A stretch of DNA of 64,000 bases from Zhongshania aliphaticivorans (GCF_001586255.1 NZ_CP014544.1:2263501-2327500), one strand, 5' to 3'. Positions 48,803 to 58,769 are shown, numbered from the stretch's first letter. Notes: generated by a model not told the origin, from the sequence alone. A program made the numbers and translations.

Positions 48803-50530
48803 TCACAACGGGCGCAGATGTTCGACCATAAGCTGCAAAGACAGGCGCTCGCGAAACAGATTGCTGTCGAGCTTATACACTAGCTCGACGTATTCCGTAT
48901 CGGGACTAGGCCACACGTCGGTATCAATATTAAAGGCGATGGCATCAAAAATTTGTTCACCGCCCTGCTCTGGCGCCAAGACCATTTTCAGATGCCGCGC
49001 GCCGACAATACGCTGCTGCACTAACCGAAAACGGCCGTGAAACAGCGGCTCAGGGAAGTTCTGCCCCCAAGGGCCGGCGCCGCGCAGCAATTCAGCCCGC
49101 TCTAAAGACAAATCCTCGGCAGTCAATTCACCGTCGCTATACACCGCAGCAGTTAATTGCTCTGGGCTAGTTAGCTCCGCCACAATGGCGTCAAAGGCCT
49201 CAGCAAAACGACTGTAATCTGCCTTGGCCAAACTCATGCCCGCCGCCATGGCGTGGCCACCAAATTTATTGAGCAAGCCCGGATGGCGCTTGGCGATTAA
49301 ATCCAGCGCATCGCGCATATGGAGACCGGGAATCGAACGCGCCGAGCCTTTTATTTCATCTCCATCCGCGTCGGCAAAGGCGATGACTGGCCGGTGGTAA
49401 CGGTCTTTAATACGTGAAGCAAGAATACCCACTACGCCTTGGTGCCATGTGGGATCGTAAAGACATATCCCGTTTGGCACCGCTGTGGGGTCTAGCTGCA
49501 AATGCGCTAGCACCCGCATCGCGTCGTCTTTCATGCTTTGCTCTATCGAGCGACGCTCGCGGTTTAAGTCGTCTAGCTCGGCAGCCAAACACAGCGCGGT
49601 ATCGGCATCTTCAGTAAGCAAGCAGCGAATACCCAAACTCATATCATCTAGGCGACCCGCCGCGTTTAAGCGCGGGCCAATCGCAAAGCCCATGTCTGAG
49701 GCGACCAAACGCCCCGACTCTTTACCCGCAACCCGCAATAAGGCCTGAATACCAGGCCGACAGCGACCCGCGCGAATACGGCGCAAACCCTGCTCAACAA
49801 GAATGCGGTTTAGCTGCTCCAGCGGCACCACATCGGCCACAGTGCCAAGGGCCACCAAATCAAGAAATTCGGCCAAGTTAGGCTTTGCCCTTTCGGCGCT
49901 AAACCAGCCCCGCTGCTGCAATTCACTACGCAATGCCAGCAACACATAGAACATCACCCCTACCCCAGCCAATGATTTACCAGCAAAGGGGCAGCCGTGC
50001 TGATTGGGATTCACAATCGCGGCGGCTTGAGGCAGCGAATCACCGGGCAAGTGGTGATCGGTTACCAGCACCGGAATGCCCAGCTTTGCCGCAGCGGCAA
50101 CGCCGTCGATACTGGAAATGCCGTTATCCACGGTAATAATTAAATCTGGCTGGCGCTCCGCCGCTACCGCGACAATTTCCGGGGTAAGGCCATAGCCGTA
50201 TTCAAAGCGGTTGGGCACTAAATAATCGACATCCGCCGCGCCCAAGGCCCTTAAACCCAAGACTGCAAGACTGGTGCTAGTGGCGCCGTCGCAGTCAAAA
50301 TCACCCACAATTAACAGACGATGCTGCTTCTCTAAGGCGTTGGCGAGCAAGGCGCAAGCATCACTCATGCCTTTCATTTCTGGCTTGGGTAAATGCTCTA
50401 AGCCAGATTCCAGATCAGCATCGCGAGACAAGCCACGGCTGGCGTAGAGTCTTTGCAGAAGGGTCGGCACTGCCGCAGAAAATTCTGCGGCGGCGGGTTC
50501 ACGAAGGATTATCTTGGGAAAATCGCTCAC
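48803..50530 (-). CDS. recJ: Single-strand DNA exonuclease RecJ
   Basis: 5'-3' exonuclease acting in recombination and mismatch repair (575 residues). DHH-family motifs: VGDFDCDGATST, ITVDNGIS, VTDHHLPGD (DHH) and, in the DHHA1 domain, KFGGHAMAAGMSL. The C-terminal OB-fold is present. I set the start at a GTG (50530, product SDFPKIILRE). A TTG at 50569 is in frame but would overlap thrC further. thrC, directly upstream, ends inside or beside this gene's 5' end. Confidence 0.95.
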   Translation of the reverse strand: MSDFPKIILREPAAAEFSAAVPTLLQRLYASRGLSRDADLESGLEHLPKPEMKGMSDACALLANALEKQHRLLIVGDFDCDGATSTSLAVLGLRALGAADVDYLVPNRFEYGYGLTPEIVAVAAERQPDLIITVDNGISSIDGVAAAAKLGIPVLVTDHHLPGDSLPQAAAIVNPNQHGCPFAGKSLAGVGVMFYVLLALRSELQQRGWFSAERAKPNLAEFLDLVALGTVADVVPLEQLNRILVEQGLRRIRAGRCRPGIQALLRVAGKESGRLVASDMGFAIGPRLNAAGRLDDMSLGIRCLLTEDADTALCLAAELDDLNRERRSIEQSMKDDAMRVLAHLQLDPTAVPNGICLYDPTWHQGVVGILASRIKDRYHRPVIAFADADGDEIKGSARSIPGLHMRDALDLIAKRHPGLLNKFGGHAMAAGMSLAKADYSRFAEAFDAIVAELTSPEQLTAAVYSDGELTAEDLSLERAELLRGAGPWGQNFPEPLFHGRFRLVQQRIVGARHLKMVLAPEQGGEQIFDAIAFNIDTDVWPSPDTEYVELVYKLDSNLFRERLSLQLMVEHLRPL

Positions 50531-50546
50531 GTAATCGAGGAACAGT

Positions 50547-51944
50547 TCATGCGCGAATATTCGCGGCAATCATTGCGTGCACGTCTTCCAACTTATTGTC
50601 GACGACCTCATAGCGCTCGTCCAAATCGAAGAGATCGCTCATGTGATGGGGTAGCGCTGGCGCTATGGGGTAGCCCGCCTTCATCACCGCTTCGGGGAAT
50701 TTAGCTGGATGCGCGGTGGCCAAGGTGATCATTGGCGTAGCGGTATCACGACGGCATTCGCGGGCGGCCTTAACACCAATCGCTGAGTGAGGGTCGAGCA
50801 GATACTCATTGTTTTCATAAACCGAGGCGATCATAGCCACGGTTTCTTCGTCGTTAACGCCGTAGCTATCGAACAGACCACGTACTTTAGCAAACGCCGC
50901 ATCAGGAATCGAAACGGTCTCGGTATTCATCTTGGTCATTAAATCATCGATGGCAGCGCCATCACGATCGTAGCAGTCGAACAACATCCGCTCGAAATTG
51001 CTCGATACCACAATGTCCATGCTCGGCGACAAGGTGTGCTGCAGCTCGTGTTTCTCGAACTTATTGCCACTAATAAAGCGATGCAGAATATCATTCTGGT
51101 TCGTCGCTACCACCAACTGCTCAATTGGCAGACCCATGCACTTTGCCAAATAACCGGCGTAGATATCGCCGAAATTACCGGTGGGCACCGAGAAACTCAC
51201 CGAACGCTCTGGCGCACCAACGGCGTAAGCCGCATAAAAATAGTAAACGATCTGGGCCATAATCCGCGCCCAGTTAATCGAGTTAACTGCAACGAGTTGG
51301 CGACCTTCAGGTAAGAAGCTCTGATCGGCAAAGCTGGCCTTAACCATGGCTTGGCAGTGATCGAAGTGACCGCGCACCGCGATATTGTGGATGTTCTCGC
51401 CCACCACGGTAGTCATCTGGCGGCGCTGCACTTCTGATACCCGCTGATAAGGGTGCAGAATAAAAATATCGATATTGCTGCAACGCTTGCAGCCTTGGAT
51501 CGCAGCCGAGCCAGTATCGCCCGAGGTCGCACCCATGATGACAACTTTCTGCTGACGACGCTCAAGCACGTAATCGAGCAAGCGACCCAACATTTGCAGA
51601 GCAAAATCTTTAAAGGCCAAGGTCGGTCCTTGGAATAATTCCAACACCCACTCGTTGCGATCTAACTGCACCAGCGGCGCAATCGCAGGATGACGAAAAT
51701 CCACATAGGTATCGTCAATGATCGCTTTTAAATCGTCATCGGGAATGCAACCGCCGATAAAGGGCTGAATAATTTGAAACGCCAAATCGGTATACGACAA
51801 AGACGCCCACGACGCAATCTGCGCTTTGCTGTACTTGGGCAAAGACTCGGGCACATACAAACCGCCGTCCGGCGCGAGGCCAGTGAGCAGAACGTCTTCA
51901 AAATTCAGGGCGGGCGCTTTGCCGCGGGTGCTGATGTATTTCAC
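50547..51944 (-). CDS. thrC: Threonine synthase
   Basis: PLP enzyme converting O-phosphohomoserine to threonine. The 465 residues begin MKYISTRGKAPALNFEDVLLTGLAPDGGLYVPE, and the PLP lysine is in TLAFKDFALQMLGR. The phosphate-binding segment is GATSGDTGSAAI. It begins with a GTG at 51944. It follows hom in the same direction, the two separated by an inverted repeat. Confidence 0.97.
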   Translation of the reverse strand: MKYISTRGKAPALNFEDVLLTGLAPDGGLYVPESLPKYSKAQIASWASLSYTDLAFQIIQPFIGGCIPDDDLKAIIDDTYVDFRHPAIAPLVQLDRNEWVLELFQGPTLAFKDFALQMLGRLLDYVLERRQQKVVIMGATSGDTGSAAIQGCKRCSNIDIFILHPYQRVSEVQRRQMTTVVGENIHNIAVRGHFDHCQAMVKASFADQSFLPEGRQLVAVNSINWARIMAQIVYYFYAAYAVGAPERSVSFSVPTGNFGDIYAGYLAKCMGLPIEQLVVATNQNDILHRFISGNKFEKHELQHTLSPSMDIVVSSNFERMLFDCYDRDGAAIDDLMTKMNTETVSIPDAAFAKVRGLFDSYGVNDEETVAMIASVYENNEYLLDPHSAIGVKAARECRRDTATPMITLATAHPAKFPEAVMKAGYPIAPALPHHMSDLFDLDERYEVVDNKLEDVHAMIAANIRA

Positions 51945-51987
51945 GTGCTTTTAGCTCTCAATGTTCGTTAAATTATAGTAGTTAAAC

Positions 51988-52046
51988 GCTTGATGGGAGA
52001 CGGGAGACGCAAAAGCCGCACTGGCGTTTCCCGTCTCCCGTGCCGC
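51988..52046. repeat. Intergenic inverted repeat, family A copy 3
   Basis: GATGGGAGACGGGAGACGC (about 51991-52010) and GCGTTTCCCGTCTCCCG (52024-52040) form a compact hairpin between hom and thrC. The same units occur at 910-1042 and 45824-45955. Confidence 0.7.
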
Positions 52047-52057
52047 GTAAAGCGGCC

Positions 52058-53365
52058 TTAACCCGCCAATGACTCCACTCTTATCCGAGTCACTTCACCC
52101 ACAATGCTTTCCAAGCCTTCGATCTGGCTTACTGCAGCCGATAGTTTGGCTTCAATGGTGCGGTTGGTCAGGATAATCATCGGCACCAAGTTCGCGCCGT
52201 CGGCGGGTTCTTTCTGAATCAGAGCTTCAATACTGATGCCGCCGTCGCTGAGGATCTGCGCAACTTTAGACAATACACCGGGCTTATCTACTGCCGCCAT
52301 GCGCAGATAGTAAGCGGTTTCTACGGCGTCGATGGGCAGAATCGGGTGAGCGCTCAGTGATTCAGTTTTGAACGACAAGTACGGTACGCGGCTGTTTTGC
52401 GAAGAGCTTAAGGTGCGCGCCACGTCGATAATGTCCGCGACCACCGCAGAAGCGGTCGGTTCGCCACCGGCGCCAGCGCCGTAATACAGGCTAGGGCCAA
52501 CTGCGTCGGACTGCACCAATACTGCGTTCATTACGCCGTTTACATTGGCGATCAGACGCTTTTCAGGGATTAAGGTCGGATGAACCCGCAGCTCAATGCC
52601 TTCGCTCGTGTCACGGGCGATACCCAAGTGTTTGATGCGATAGCCAAGCTCTTCAGCATAGATCACGTCTTCTTGAGCAATACGGCTAATGCCTTCGGTG
52701 AAGACCTTGTCGAACTGCAATGGAATACCAAAGGCTAAAGAGGCAAGGATCACCAGCTTATGCGCGGCGTCGATGCCTTCTACGTCAAACGTGGGATCCG
52801 CTTCGGCATAGCCCAGCTCCTGCGCCTCTGCCAACACATCCGCAAAGTCACGGCCCTTCTCACGCATTTCAGAAAGGATAAAGTTACCAGTACCGTTGAT
52901 GATCCCGGCTAGCCACTGGATTTTATTGCCCGCCAAGCCTTCACGCAGCGCCTTAATAATGGGGATACCACCAGCGACGGCAGCTTCAAAGGCCACGGTC
53001 ACGCCCTTTTCTGTTGCTGCTGCGAAAATCTCATTGCCATGTTCAGCGATCAGTGCCTTATTCGCGGTGACCACGTGTTTGCCATTAGCAATCGCTTTTA
53101 AGACGAGTTCTTTGGCCACAGTGGTGCCGCCAATCAACTCCACCAGAATATCGATTTCGGGGTTTTCAGCCACGGCGAACACGTCGCGATTAATCGCCAC
53201 GTCACCGGTGTCGCACTTGGGGTTGTCGCGACGCGAACCGATTTGCGCCACCACGATGTCGGCGCCAACCCGAGCAGAAATTTCTGCTGCATTGCGCTTC
53301 AATACCGCAAACGTACCGCTGCCCACGGTTCCTAAACCACATATTCCTACTTTGACCGAATCCAC
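52058..53365 (-). CDS. hom: Homoserine dehydrogenase
   Basis: NAD(P)-dependent reduction of aspartate semialdehyde to homoserine (435 residues). The N-terminal Rossmann motif is VGICGLGTVGSG. The central catalytic region has AAVAGGIPIIKALREGLAGN and DVEGIDAAHKLVILA. A C-terminal ACT domain, likely for threonine feedback, lies at about residues 350-430 (AVDKPGVLSKVAQILSDGGI). It begins with a GTG at 53365, with AAGGAG 5 bp upstream. The aspartokinase fusion seen in some enterics is absent. Confidence 0.97.
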   Translation of the reverse strand: MDSVKVGICGLGTVGSGTFAVLKRNAAEISARVGADIVVAQIGSRRDNPKCDTGDVAINRDVFAVAENPEIDILVELIGGTTVAKELVLKAIANGKHVVTANKALIAEHGNEIFAAATEKGVTVAFEAAVAGGIPIIKALREGLAGNKIQWLAGIINGTGNFILSEMREKGRDFADVLAEAQELGYAEADPTFDVEGIDAAHKLVILASLAFGIPLQFDKVFTEGISRIAQEDVIYAEELGYRIKHLGIARDTSEGIELRVHPTLIPEKRLIANVNGVMNAVLVQSDAVGPSLYYGAGAGGEPTASAVVADIIDVARTLSSSQNSRVPYLSFKTESLSAHPILPIDAVETAYYLRMAAVDKPGVLSKVAQILSDGGISIEALIQKEPADGANLVPMIILTNRTIEAKLSAAVSQIEGLESIVGEVTRIRVESLAG

Positions 53366-53570
53366 TATTGCTCCTTAAAAACATCAGGCAATATCTCGGG
53401 CGCTGAAAACCCGACAATACTGGGACTGGCACGGAAACTGTTACATTCCAAGCCGAAAGGAGTGCATTTTAGTCAAGCTGGGCCGCTAAGGCTATGGTCT
53501 GGGGGGATTCAGGGCGTTTTATTCTCGTGCAATGCCCTTTTAATACGGCAATACCGCTTTCTCGCCGGAC

Positions 53571-53599
53571 AAAAACAAAAAAGGCCGCATCTGCGGCCT
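53571..53599 (-). terminator. Intrinsic terminator of the acyl-CoA operon
   Basis: On the minus strand, AGGCCGCA pairs with TGCGGCCT and is followed by TTTTTTGTTTTT, 31 bp past the thiolase stop. It ends the five-gene operon before hom. Confidence 0.9.
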
Positions 53600-53629
53600 C
53601 TAAACTCAAAGAACTTAGATCGCGTAAAT

Positions 53630-54871
53630 TTAGCCGTCAATACGCTCAATGATAATCGCTGGAGCCATACCGCCGGCAGCGCACATAGTCACCAGACCAC
53701 GCTTAAGGCCGCGACGCTCCAATTCATCCAATAAAGTGCCGATCAAAATCGCGCCCGTTGCACCAATGGGGTGACCTAAGGCCATTGCGCCACCGTTGAC
53801 GTTGACCTTGTCACGATCCAGCTTCAGATCGCGAATATACTTCTCGGCAACCACGGCAAAGGCTTCATTGATTTCAAACAAGTCGATATCGTCGATAGTC
53901 AAACCGGCTTTTTTCAGTACTTTTAGGGTTGCAGGCACGGGTGCGTTAAGCATTAAGGTTGGCGAGTCGCCCATATTGGCCATGGCCACGATTTTAGCGC
54001 GAGGCTTTAAACCGTGCGCTTTGGCGTATTCTGGCGAGGTCAGCAATAGTGCCGCTGCGCCGTCAACCACACCTGAAGAGTTACCACCGTGGTGAACGTG
54101 GCTAATTTTTAGATCTGGGTAGACCTTGTTTACAAGTCCAGCGTAGGTGGTGCCCGCTTCATCTAAGGGATAGTAAGCAAGCTCCGCAAAAGCAGGCTTA
54201 AGCTGTGCTAAACCTTCTAAGGTAGTGCTTGGACGGGGAAATTCTTCTTTATCCAAGGCCAGTGTGCCGTCTTCGCGATAAACCGGCACGAGGCTTTTAT
54301 CGAAGTGACCGTTAGCGATTGCGTGGGCGGCGCGCTGCTGACTGGTAAACGCTAATTTATCCAAGTCTTCACGGCTAATGCCTTCCAGCGTCGCAATAGC
54401 ATCACCACACACACCTTGATGCGGCTGGGGATGACTTTCTCGCAAACGAGTATTACCGGCATCCATAAACGGTGACATGCCCTGGCTATTCTCGCCGTAG
54501 GTAGACATCATTTCGGTGCCACCCGCAATGACCACGTCTTCCATGCCCGACATGATGCTGGCTGCGGCTAAGTTGACAACGGTGATGCCGGAACCGCAGA
54601 AGCGGTCTAGTGTTACAGCGCTTGAACGAACGTCGTAGCCCGCATCGAGTGCCGCCATACGACCTAAGTCACCACTCTGAGTACCGCGCTGGGCGCTAGT
54701 GCCCCAAATGATATCGTCAACATCGGCCGTGTTTAGATTATTGCGCTCAGCAATCGCCTTCAAAACGGTAGCGCCTAATTGCTGGGGATGAATGCCAGCT
54801 AATGAGCCCTTACCCACTTTACCAATGCCGCGAGGGGTGCGGCAGGCGTCAATTATCCATGCTTCTTTCAT
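53630..54871 (-). CDS. Acetyl-CoA C-acyltransferase (thiolase)
   Basis: Cleaves 3-ketoacyl-CoA with CoA to give acetyl-CoA and a shortened acyl-CoA. The 413 residues show the nucleophile Cys in LDRFCGSGITVVN (about residue 93), EINEAFA, the base His in GGAMALGHPIGATG, and the second Cys in TMCAAGGMAPA. GAGG lies 6 bp before the ATG. Last gene of the five-gene operon. Degradative rather than biosynthetic use is inferred from its neighbours. Confidence 0.93.
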   Translation of the reverse strand: MKEAWIIDACRTPRGIGKVGKGSLAGIHPQQLGATVLKAIAERNNLNTADVDDIIWGTSAQRGTQSGDLGRMAALDAGYDVRSSAVTLDRFCGSGITVVNLAAASIMSGMEDVVIAGGTEMMSTYGENSQGMSPFMDAGNTRLRESHPQPHQGVCGDAIATLEGISREDLDKLAFTSQQRAAHAIANGHFDKSLVPVYREDGTLALDKEEFPRPSTTLEGLAQLKPAFAELAYYPLDEAGTTYAGLVNKVYPDLKISHVHHGGNSSGVVDGAAALLLTSPEYAKAHGLKPRAKIVAMANMGDSPTLMLNAPVPATLKVLKKAGLTIDDIDLFEINEAFAVVAEKYIRDLKLDRDKVNVNGGAMALGHPIGATGAILIGTLLDELERRGLKRGLVTMCAAGGMAPAIIIERIDG

Positions 54872-54901
54872 TTTATGACCTCATTTAGCCCCTGCGGGCA
54901 A

Positions 54902-55666
54902 TTAGCAACCTTTCCAGTTGGGTGCGCGCTTTTCAGCGAAGGCCGTGGCGCCTTCGATTGCATCTTTACTGCTAAATACCGGATTAACAATTTCAGCTTG
55001 CTTAGGAAACATCTCGTCCTGCTGCCAATCCTGGGAGTCGATCACAACCTGCTTGCTCGCTATAACCGCCATTGGACCGTTAGCCGCAATTGTGCGTGCA
55101 AACGCTTTAGCACCTTCAAGGGCGCTACCGGCTTCCACTACCTTATTAACCAAACCTAATTCATAGGCGCGCTGGGCAGTAATAAAATCGCCAGTGAGCG
55201 CCATTTCCATCGCAATGCGCGATGGAATTTGACGCGGTAAGCGCATCAAGCCGCCAGCGGCTGCGGCCAAACCGCGCTTAGCTTCGGGAATACCAAACTT
55301 GGCGTTATCTGCAACAACAACAAGGTCACAGCTAATGGCAATTTCAAAACCGCCAGCCAATGCAAAACCTTCAACGGCAGCGATGAGCGGCTTCTTAGGC
55401 CCTTGCTCACACAAACCCGCAAATCCACGACCTTCTACAACCGGCATTTCACCGGTCACAAACGCTTTTAAATCCATACCGGCACAAAAGGTGTTATCGG
55501 CGCCAGTAATGATTGCAGCGCGAATTGCGTCGTTGCTGTCGAGTTCTTCCATTGCCGCAGCAATGCCTTTGGCAACGGCGAGGTTAACGGCATTTTTCGC
55601 TTTAGGACGATTAATTGTGACAACCATTACGCCATCTTCGACGCTTACTAATACTTCATCGCTCAT
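54902..55666 (-). CDS. Enoyl-CoA hydratase/isomerase family protein
   Basis: Crotonase-fold protein, 254 residues, that likely hydrates 2-enoyl-CoA. Both catalytic glutamates appear present, in GGFEIAISCD and FGIPEAKRGL. The oxyanion-hole segments are NTFCAGMDLKAF and EGFALAGGFE. Start at 55666 from CTGGAGG 7 bp upstream; a further upstream start adds 12 unlikely residues. Fourth gene of the operon. Confidence 0.9.
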   Translation of the reverse strand: MSDEVLVSVEDGVMVVTINRPKAKNAVNLAVAKGIAAAMEELDSNDAIRAAIITGADNTFCAGMDLKAFVTGEMPVVEGRGFAGLCEQGPKKPLIAAVEGFALAGGFEIAISCDLVVVADNAKFGIPEAKRGLAAAAGGLMRLPRQIPSRIAMEMALTGDFITAQRAYELGLVNKVVEAGSALEGAKAFARTIAANGPMAVIASKQVVIDSQDWQQDEMFPKQAEIVNPVFSSKDAIEGATAFAEKRAPNWKGC

Positions 55667-55711
55667 TGAAAAGCCTCCAGGAGAATAAATGTTAGATTTC
55701 ACTGAGAGCGC

Positions 55712-56494
55712 TTAGCGCCCATTAAAAACAGGACTACGTTTTGCCATGAACGCGGCAATTGCTTCGGCGGAATCCTCGCTGGCCAAGCACACATTTTGCG
55801 CCTTGGCTTCTCCAGCCACCGTTTCGTTAAATGACTGCGTAGCCGCATTACGAAGCAGTGATTTAGTTTCGCGCAAGGCAATTGGTGCACGCACGGCGAG
55901 CAGCCCTGCCCACTCTTGCGCTGTTTCCAACACTTTATCGGCATCGGCTAACTTAGTCACTAAGCCCACTTCAAGGCAGCCAGCTGCGTCGAGTTTGCCG
56001 CCTTCTGCAAGCAACTGAAAGCTGCGTTGATAACCCAAACGACGCAGCAAATTCCAGCTAGCGCCACCATCCGGCACCAAACCAACATTGCTAAACGCCA
56101 TTACCATACCGGCATTATTCGCCATCACGGACAAGTCGCAATGCATGGCGATAGCCGCGCCGATACCCGCCATAACGCCGGGAATTGCGGCAATAACTGT
56201 TTGGTCCATGGTCTCAATCAAACGCAAAATTGGCCCGTACTCGTCCAGTATTTGGCGTTCTACAGTTTGCCCCGGCACAAGACCCTCGGTCAGATCCGCA
56301 CCCGATGAGAAGCCCCGCCCCCTCGCCGCCAAAACCACAACCCGAATTGTAGGCATGGCGGCAACTTGGGTGAAACTGGCAAGCAACTCAGTACGCATCT
56401 GCCGATTAAATGCATTCAGCGAATCCGGCCTATTAAGATAAATAGTGGCAACATGGCCATCTACTGCAAGATCTACCACTGGCTTATCACTCAT
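55712..56494 (-). CDS. Crotonase-family protein lacking the hydratase glutamates
   Basis: A 260-residue crotonase-fold protein (MSDKPVVDLAVDGHVATIYLNRP). The oxyanion sequence GRGFSSGADLTEG is normal. At the two catalytic positions there is Ala in GIGAAIAMHCD and no Glu in MAFSNVGLVPDGGAS; the Asp in GLVPDGG resembles PaaG-type isomerases. It is therefore probably an isomerase or ring-opening enzyme, not a standard hydratase. The start at 56494 has AAGGA 6 bp upstream. Third gene of the operon. Confidence 0.85.
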   Translation of the reverse strand: MSDKPVVDLAVDGHVATIYLNRPDSLNAFNRQMRTELLASFTQVAAMPTIRVVVLAARGRGFSSGADLTEGLVPGQTVERQILDEYGPILRLIETMDQTVIAAIPGVMAGIGAAIAMHCDLSVMANNAGMVMAFSNVGLVPDGGASWNLLRRLGYQRSFQLLAEGGKLDAAGCLEVGLVTKLADADKVLETAQEWAGLLAVRAPIALRETKSLLRNAATQSFNETVAGEAKAQNVCLASEDSAEAIAAFMAKRSPVFNGR

Positions 56495-56558
56495 TGCCTG
56501 CTTGTCCTTTTTCGCTATCAAAACCCCGTGGCACACGGGGTCACACCTAACCTAATAC

Positions 56559-57332
56559 TTAACGAGGCTGCATACGAATTGCGCCATCCAAGCGAATAGA
56601 TTCACCGTTCATGTATTCGTTTTCAGCGATCATCACTGACAGGTGGGCAATTTCAGCTGGACGACCAAGACGCCGAGGATTTACCACGCTATTTTCCAAG
56701 GACTTGTAAGCTTCTTCTGGCAGAGTTTCAAACAAGGGCGTGTGGATCAAGCCAGGAACAATGGTGTTCACACGAATGCCGTATGAGGCCAAGTCGCGCG
56801 CCATTGGCAAGGTCATAGCAACAACACCACCTTTAGAGGCGCTATAAGCCAACTGACCGACTTGCCCCTCGTAAGCAGCCACCGACGCTGTATTTATAAT
56901 GACACCGCGCGCATTTGCACCGTCATATGGCTCGTTTTTAGCCATTTGCTCGGCAGCCAAGCGCGCGACGTTAAAAGTACCAATCAAATTAACATTGATG
57001 ACGTGTTTATAGGCGTCGAGTGGAAATGGCCCATTTTTACCCAGGGTTTTCACCGCATTGCCAATACCCGCATAGTTATTACAGATATGAATTGCGCCAA
57101 ACTTGGCCATGACTTCAGCAATTGCTGTACTCACGGACTCTTCATCAGAGACGTTCACATTATGAAAGCTCACATTATCGGCGCCCAATTCAGCAACAAT
57201 GGCGGCGCCGCGATCTGCGTTCATATCAAAAATAGCGACCTTGCCGCCTTTAGCCACGTAGGCGCGCACAGTGGCTTCACCTAAGCCTGATGCGCCACCA
57301 GTAACAATTGCAACTTTACCGTTAATGTCCAT
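56559..57332 (-). CDS. Short-chain dehydrogenase, 3-hydroxyacyl-CoA type
   Basis: NAD-dependent SDR of 257 residues, similar in layout to type II 3-hydroxyacyl-CoA dehydrogenase (HSD10). The cofactor motif is [10 protein letters not shown] with an acidic FDMNAD second strand, indicating NAD. The catalytic Ser lies in [11 protein letters not shown] and Tyr-x3-Lys in [13 protein letters not shown] precedes the ATG at 57332. It probably oxidises the 3-hydroxyacyl-CoA made by the hydratases in the same operon. Confidence 0.88.
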   Translation of the reverse strand: MDINGKVAIVTGGASGLGEATVRAYVAKGGKVAIFDMNADRGAAIVAELGADNVSFHNVNVSDEESVSTAIAEVMAKFGAIHICNNYAGIGNAVKTLGKNGPFPLDAYKHVINVNLIGTFNVARLAAEQMAKNEPYDGANARGVIINTASVAAYEGQVGQLAYSASKGGVVAMTLPMARDLASYGIRVNTIVPGLIHTPLFETLPEEAYKSLENSVVNPRRLGRPAEIAHLSVMIAENEYMNGESIRLDGAIRMQPR

Positions 57333-57371
57333 GAGTTTTCTCCTACTGTTGTGAGTGTGTAAGGTTAGGAA

Positions 57372-58517
57372 TCAGCGCTTTTCAAAAATTGAGCGCGCTA
57401 TAATTTCTTTCATGATTTCAGACGTTCCCGCCAAAATGCGACTAATACGCGCATTAGCGTAAAGATTACAAATTTCATATTCTTGCATATAACCGGCGCC
57501 ACCATGTAATTGAACACCTTCATCGACCATCCGCCCTTCTACCTCTGAGCAGTATAGTTTAGCCTTAGATGCCGAGTCTGCCGTTAAGCGGCCATCGTTA
57601 TGCTGGCTTACGCACTGATCAACAAACGCCTGGGCAACATCGAGCTCAGTGCGCATGGCGGCCATTTTAAAGCGGGTATTCTGCTGTTCCGACAGCGACT
57701 TCCCAAACGCTTTGCGGTCTTCCACAAATACCTTGGTTAACTCGAAGGCACTCTGTGCGGCGGCCAGTGAGATACAGGCCGTAATCAAGCGCTCTTCTGC
57801 CAAGCCCTGCATCAAGTGGTGCATACCCCGCCCCACCTCACCTAATACGTTTGCTTTGGGTATTTTAACGTCGGTGAAAAACAGCTCAGCCGTATCCTGC
57901 GCTTTCAAGCCCAATTTGTCTAAATTGCGGCCGCGCTCAAAGCCGTCCATGCCTGCCTCGACCAGAAACAAGGTCATTTCGCGGGGTTTTTCTGGATTGG
58001 TCTTGGCCGCCACGATTACCAGGTCGGCCAGAATGCCGTTGGAAATATAGACTTTAGAGCCATTTAGCACCCAATGGTCGCCTTTATCCTCAGCGCGCGA
58101 CTTCATGCCAGCCAAATCACTGCCAGCGTCAGGTTCGGTCATCGCAATAGCGAGAATACAATCACCGCTAACGCAGGCAGGAATAAAGCGCTGTTGCTGC
58201 TCAGGATTACCAAAATGTTTTAAATACGGGGCAACCAAACGGCTATGGAGCGTGTGAAAAAGCCCAGCTTCGCCATAAAGGCCATCTTCTTCAATCATGA
58301 TTTGTTGATAGCGAAAATCATTGATATCGAGACCGCCAAACTCCTCTGCAGCCCAAGTCAGCAAATAGCCCTGCTCACCCATTTTTTTAAATATCTCACG
58401 GGGAACAATACCCGCCTTGCGCCACGCATCCCGAAAAGGCGCAACTTCCTTATCCAAGAAGCGCCGGTATGCGTCGCGGAATTGATTCTGCTCTTCAGTA
58501 AAACAATCTCTTTGCAT
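57372..58517 (-). CDS. Acyl-CoA dehydrogenase, LCAD/IVD-like
   Basis: FAD enzyme, 381 residues, that starts a beta-oxidation cycle. AMTEPDAGSDLAGMKSRAEDKGDHWVLNGSK and the C-terminal GTSEIMKEIIARSIF are typical. The usual MCAD base position reads ILAGTSE (Ala instead of Glu), while an alternative Glu is available in GLAEERLITA, as in long-chain or isovaleryl-CoA dehydrogenases. First gene of the operon; ATG at 58517 with AGGGA upstream. Confidence 0.9.
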   Translation of the reverse strand: MQRDCFTEEQNQFRDAYRRFLDKEVAPFRDAWRKAGIVPREIFKKMGEQGYLLTWAAEEFGGLDINDFRYQQIMIEEDGLYGEAGLFHTLHSRLVAPYLKHFGNPEQQQRFIPACVSGDCILAIAMTEPDAGSDLAGMKSRAEDKGDHWVLNGSKVYISNGILADLVIVAAKTNPEKPREMTLFLVEAGMDGFERGRNLDKLGLKAQDTAELFFTDVKIPKANVLGEVGRGMHHLMQGLAEERLITACISLAAAQSAFELTKVFVEDRKAFGKSLSEQQNTRFKMAAMRTELDVAQAFVDQCVSQHNDGRLTADSASKAKLYCSEVEGRMVDEGVQLHGGAGYMQEYEICNLYANARISRILAGTSEIMKEIIARSIFEKR

Positions 58518-58742
58518 AGTAATCCCTGCGAATAAGCATTTAATTAAAGCGTATCGAGAAGCTCTGCCCGCAAGTCGGTAGAGATGATAGACACCCTAAA
58601 AATGTGCGGCTCATTCTGTGCCATAGCAGGCCAAGGGGACATGTCACTAGAGAACAAAAAAAATGACATTTTCTTACACTGAGGCGACAAGGCCTGCACA
58701 TCTATGCGTATAAAAACCAAGGCGTACGGAGGGAGAAGAGGT

Positions 58743-58769
58743 GGCGGGAACTGGCTACGCCAGCCCGCC
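58743..58769 (-). terminator. Hairpin after rdgC
   Basis: GGCGGG and CTGGC pair with GCCAG and CCCGCC across a 3-nt loop, with a 2-nt bulge. It starts 11 bp past the rdgC stop on the minus strand. No T-run follows. The rest of the 58518-58779 gap shows nothing further. Confidence 0.45.

Noticed and set aside
56862-57284. 140-residue plus-strand frame
   Set aside because: Antisense to the SDR gene, which has complete catalytic motifs.
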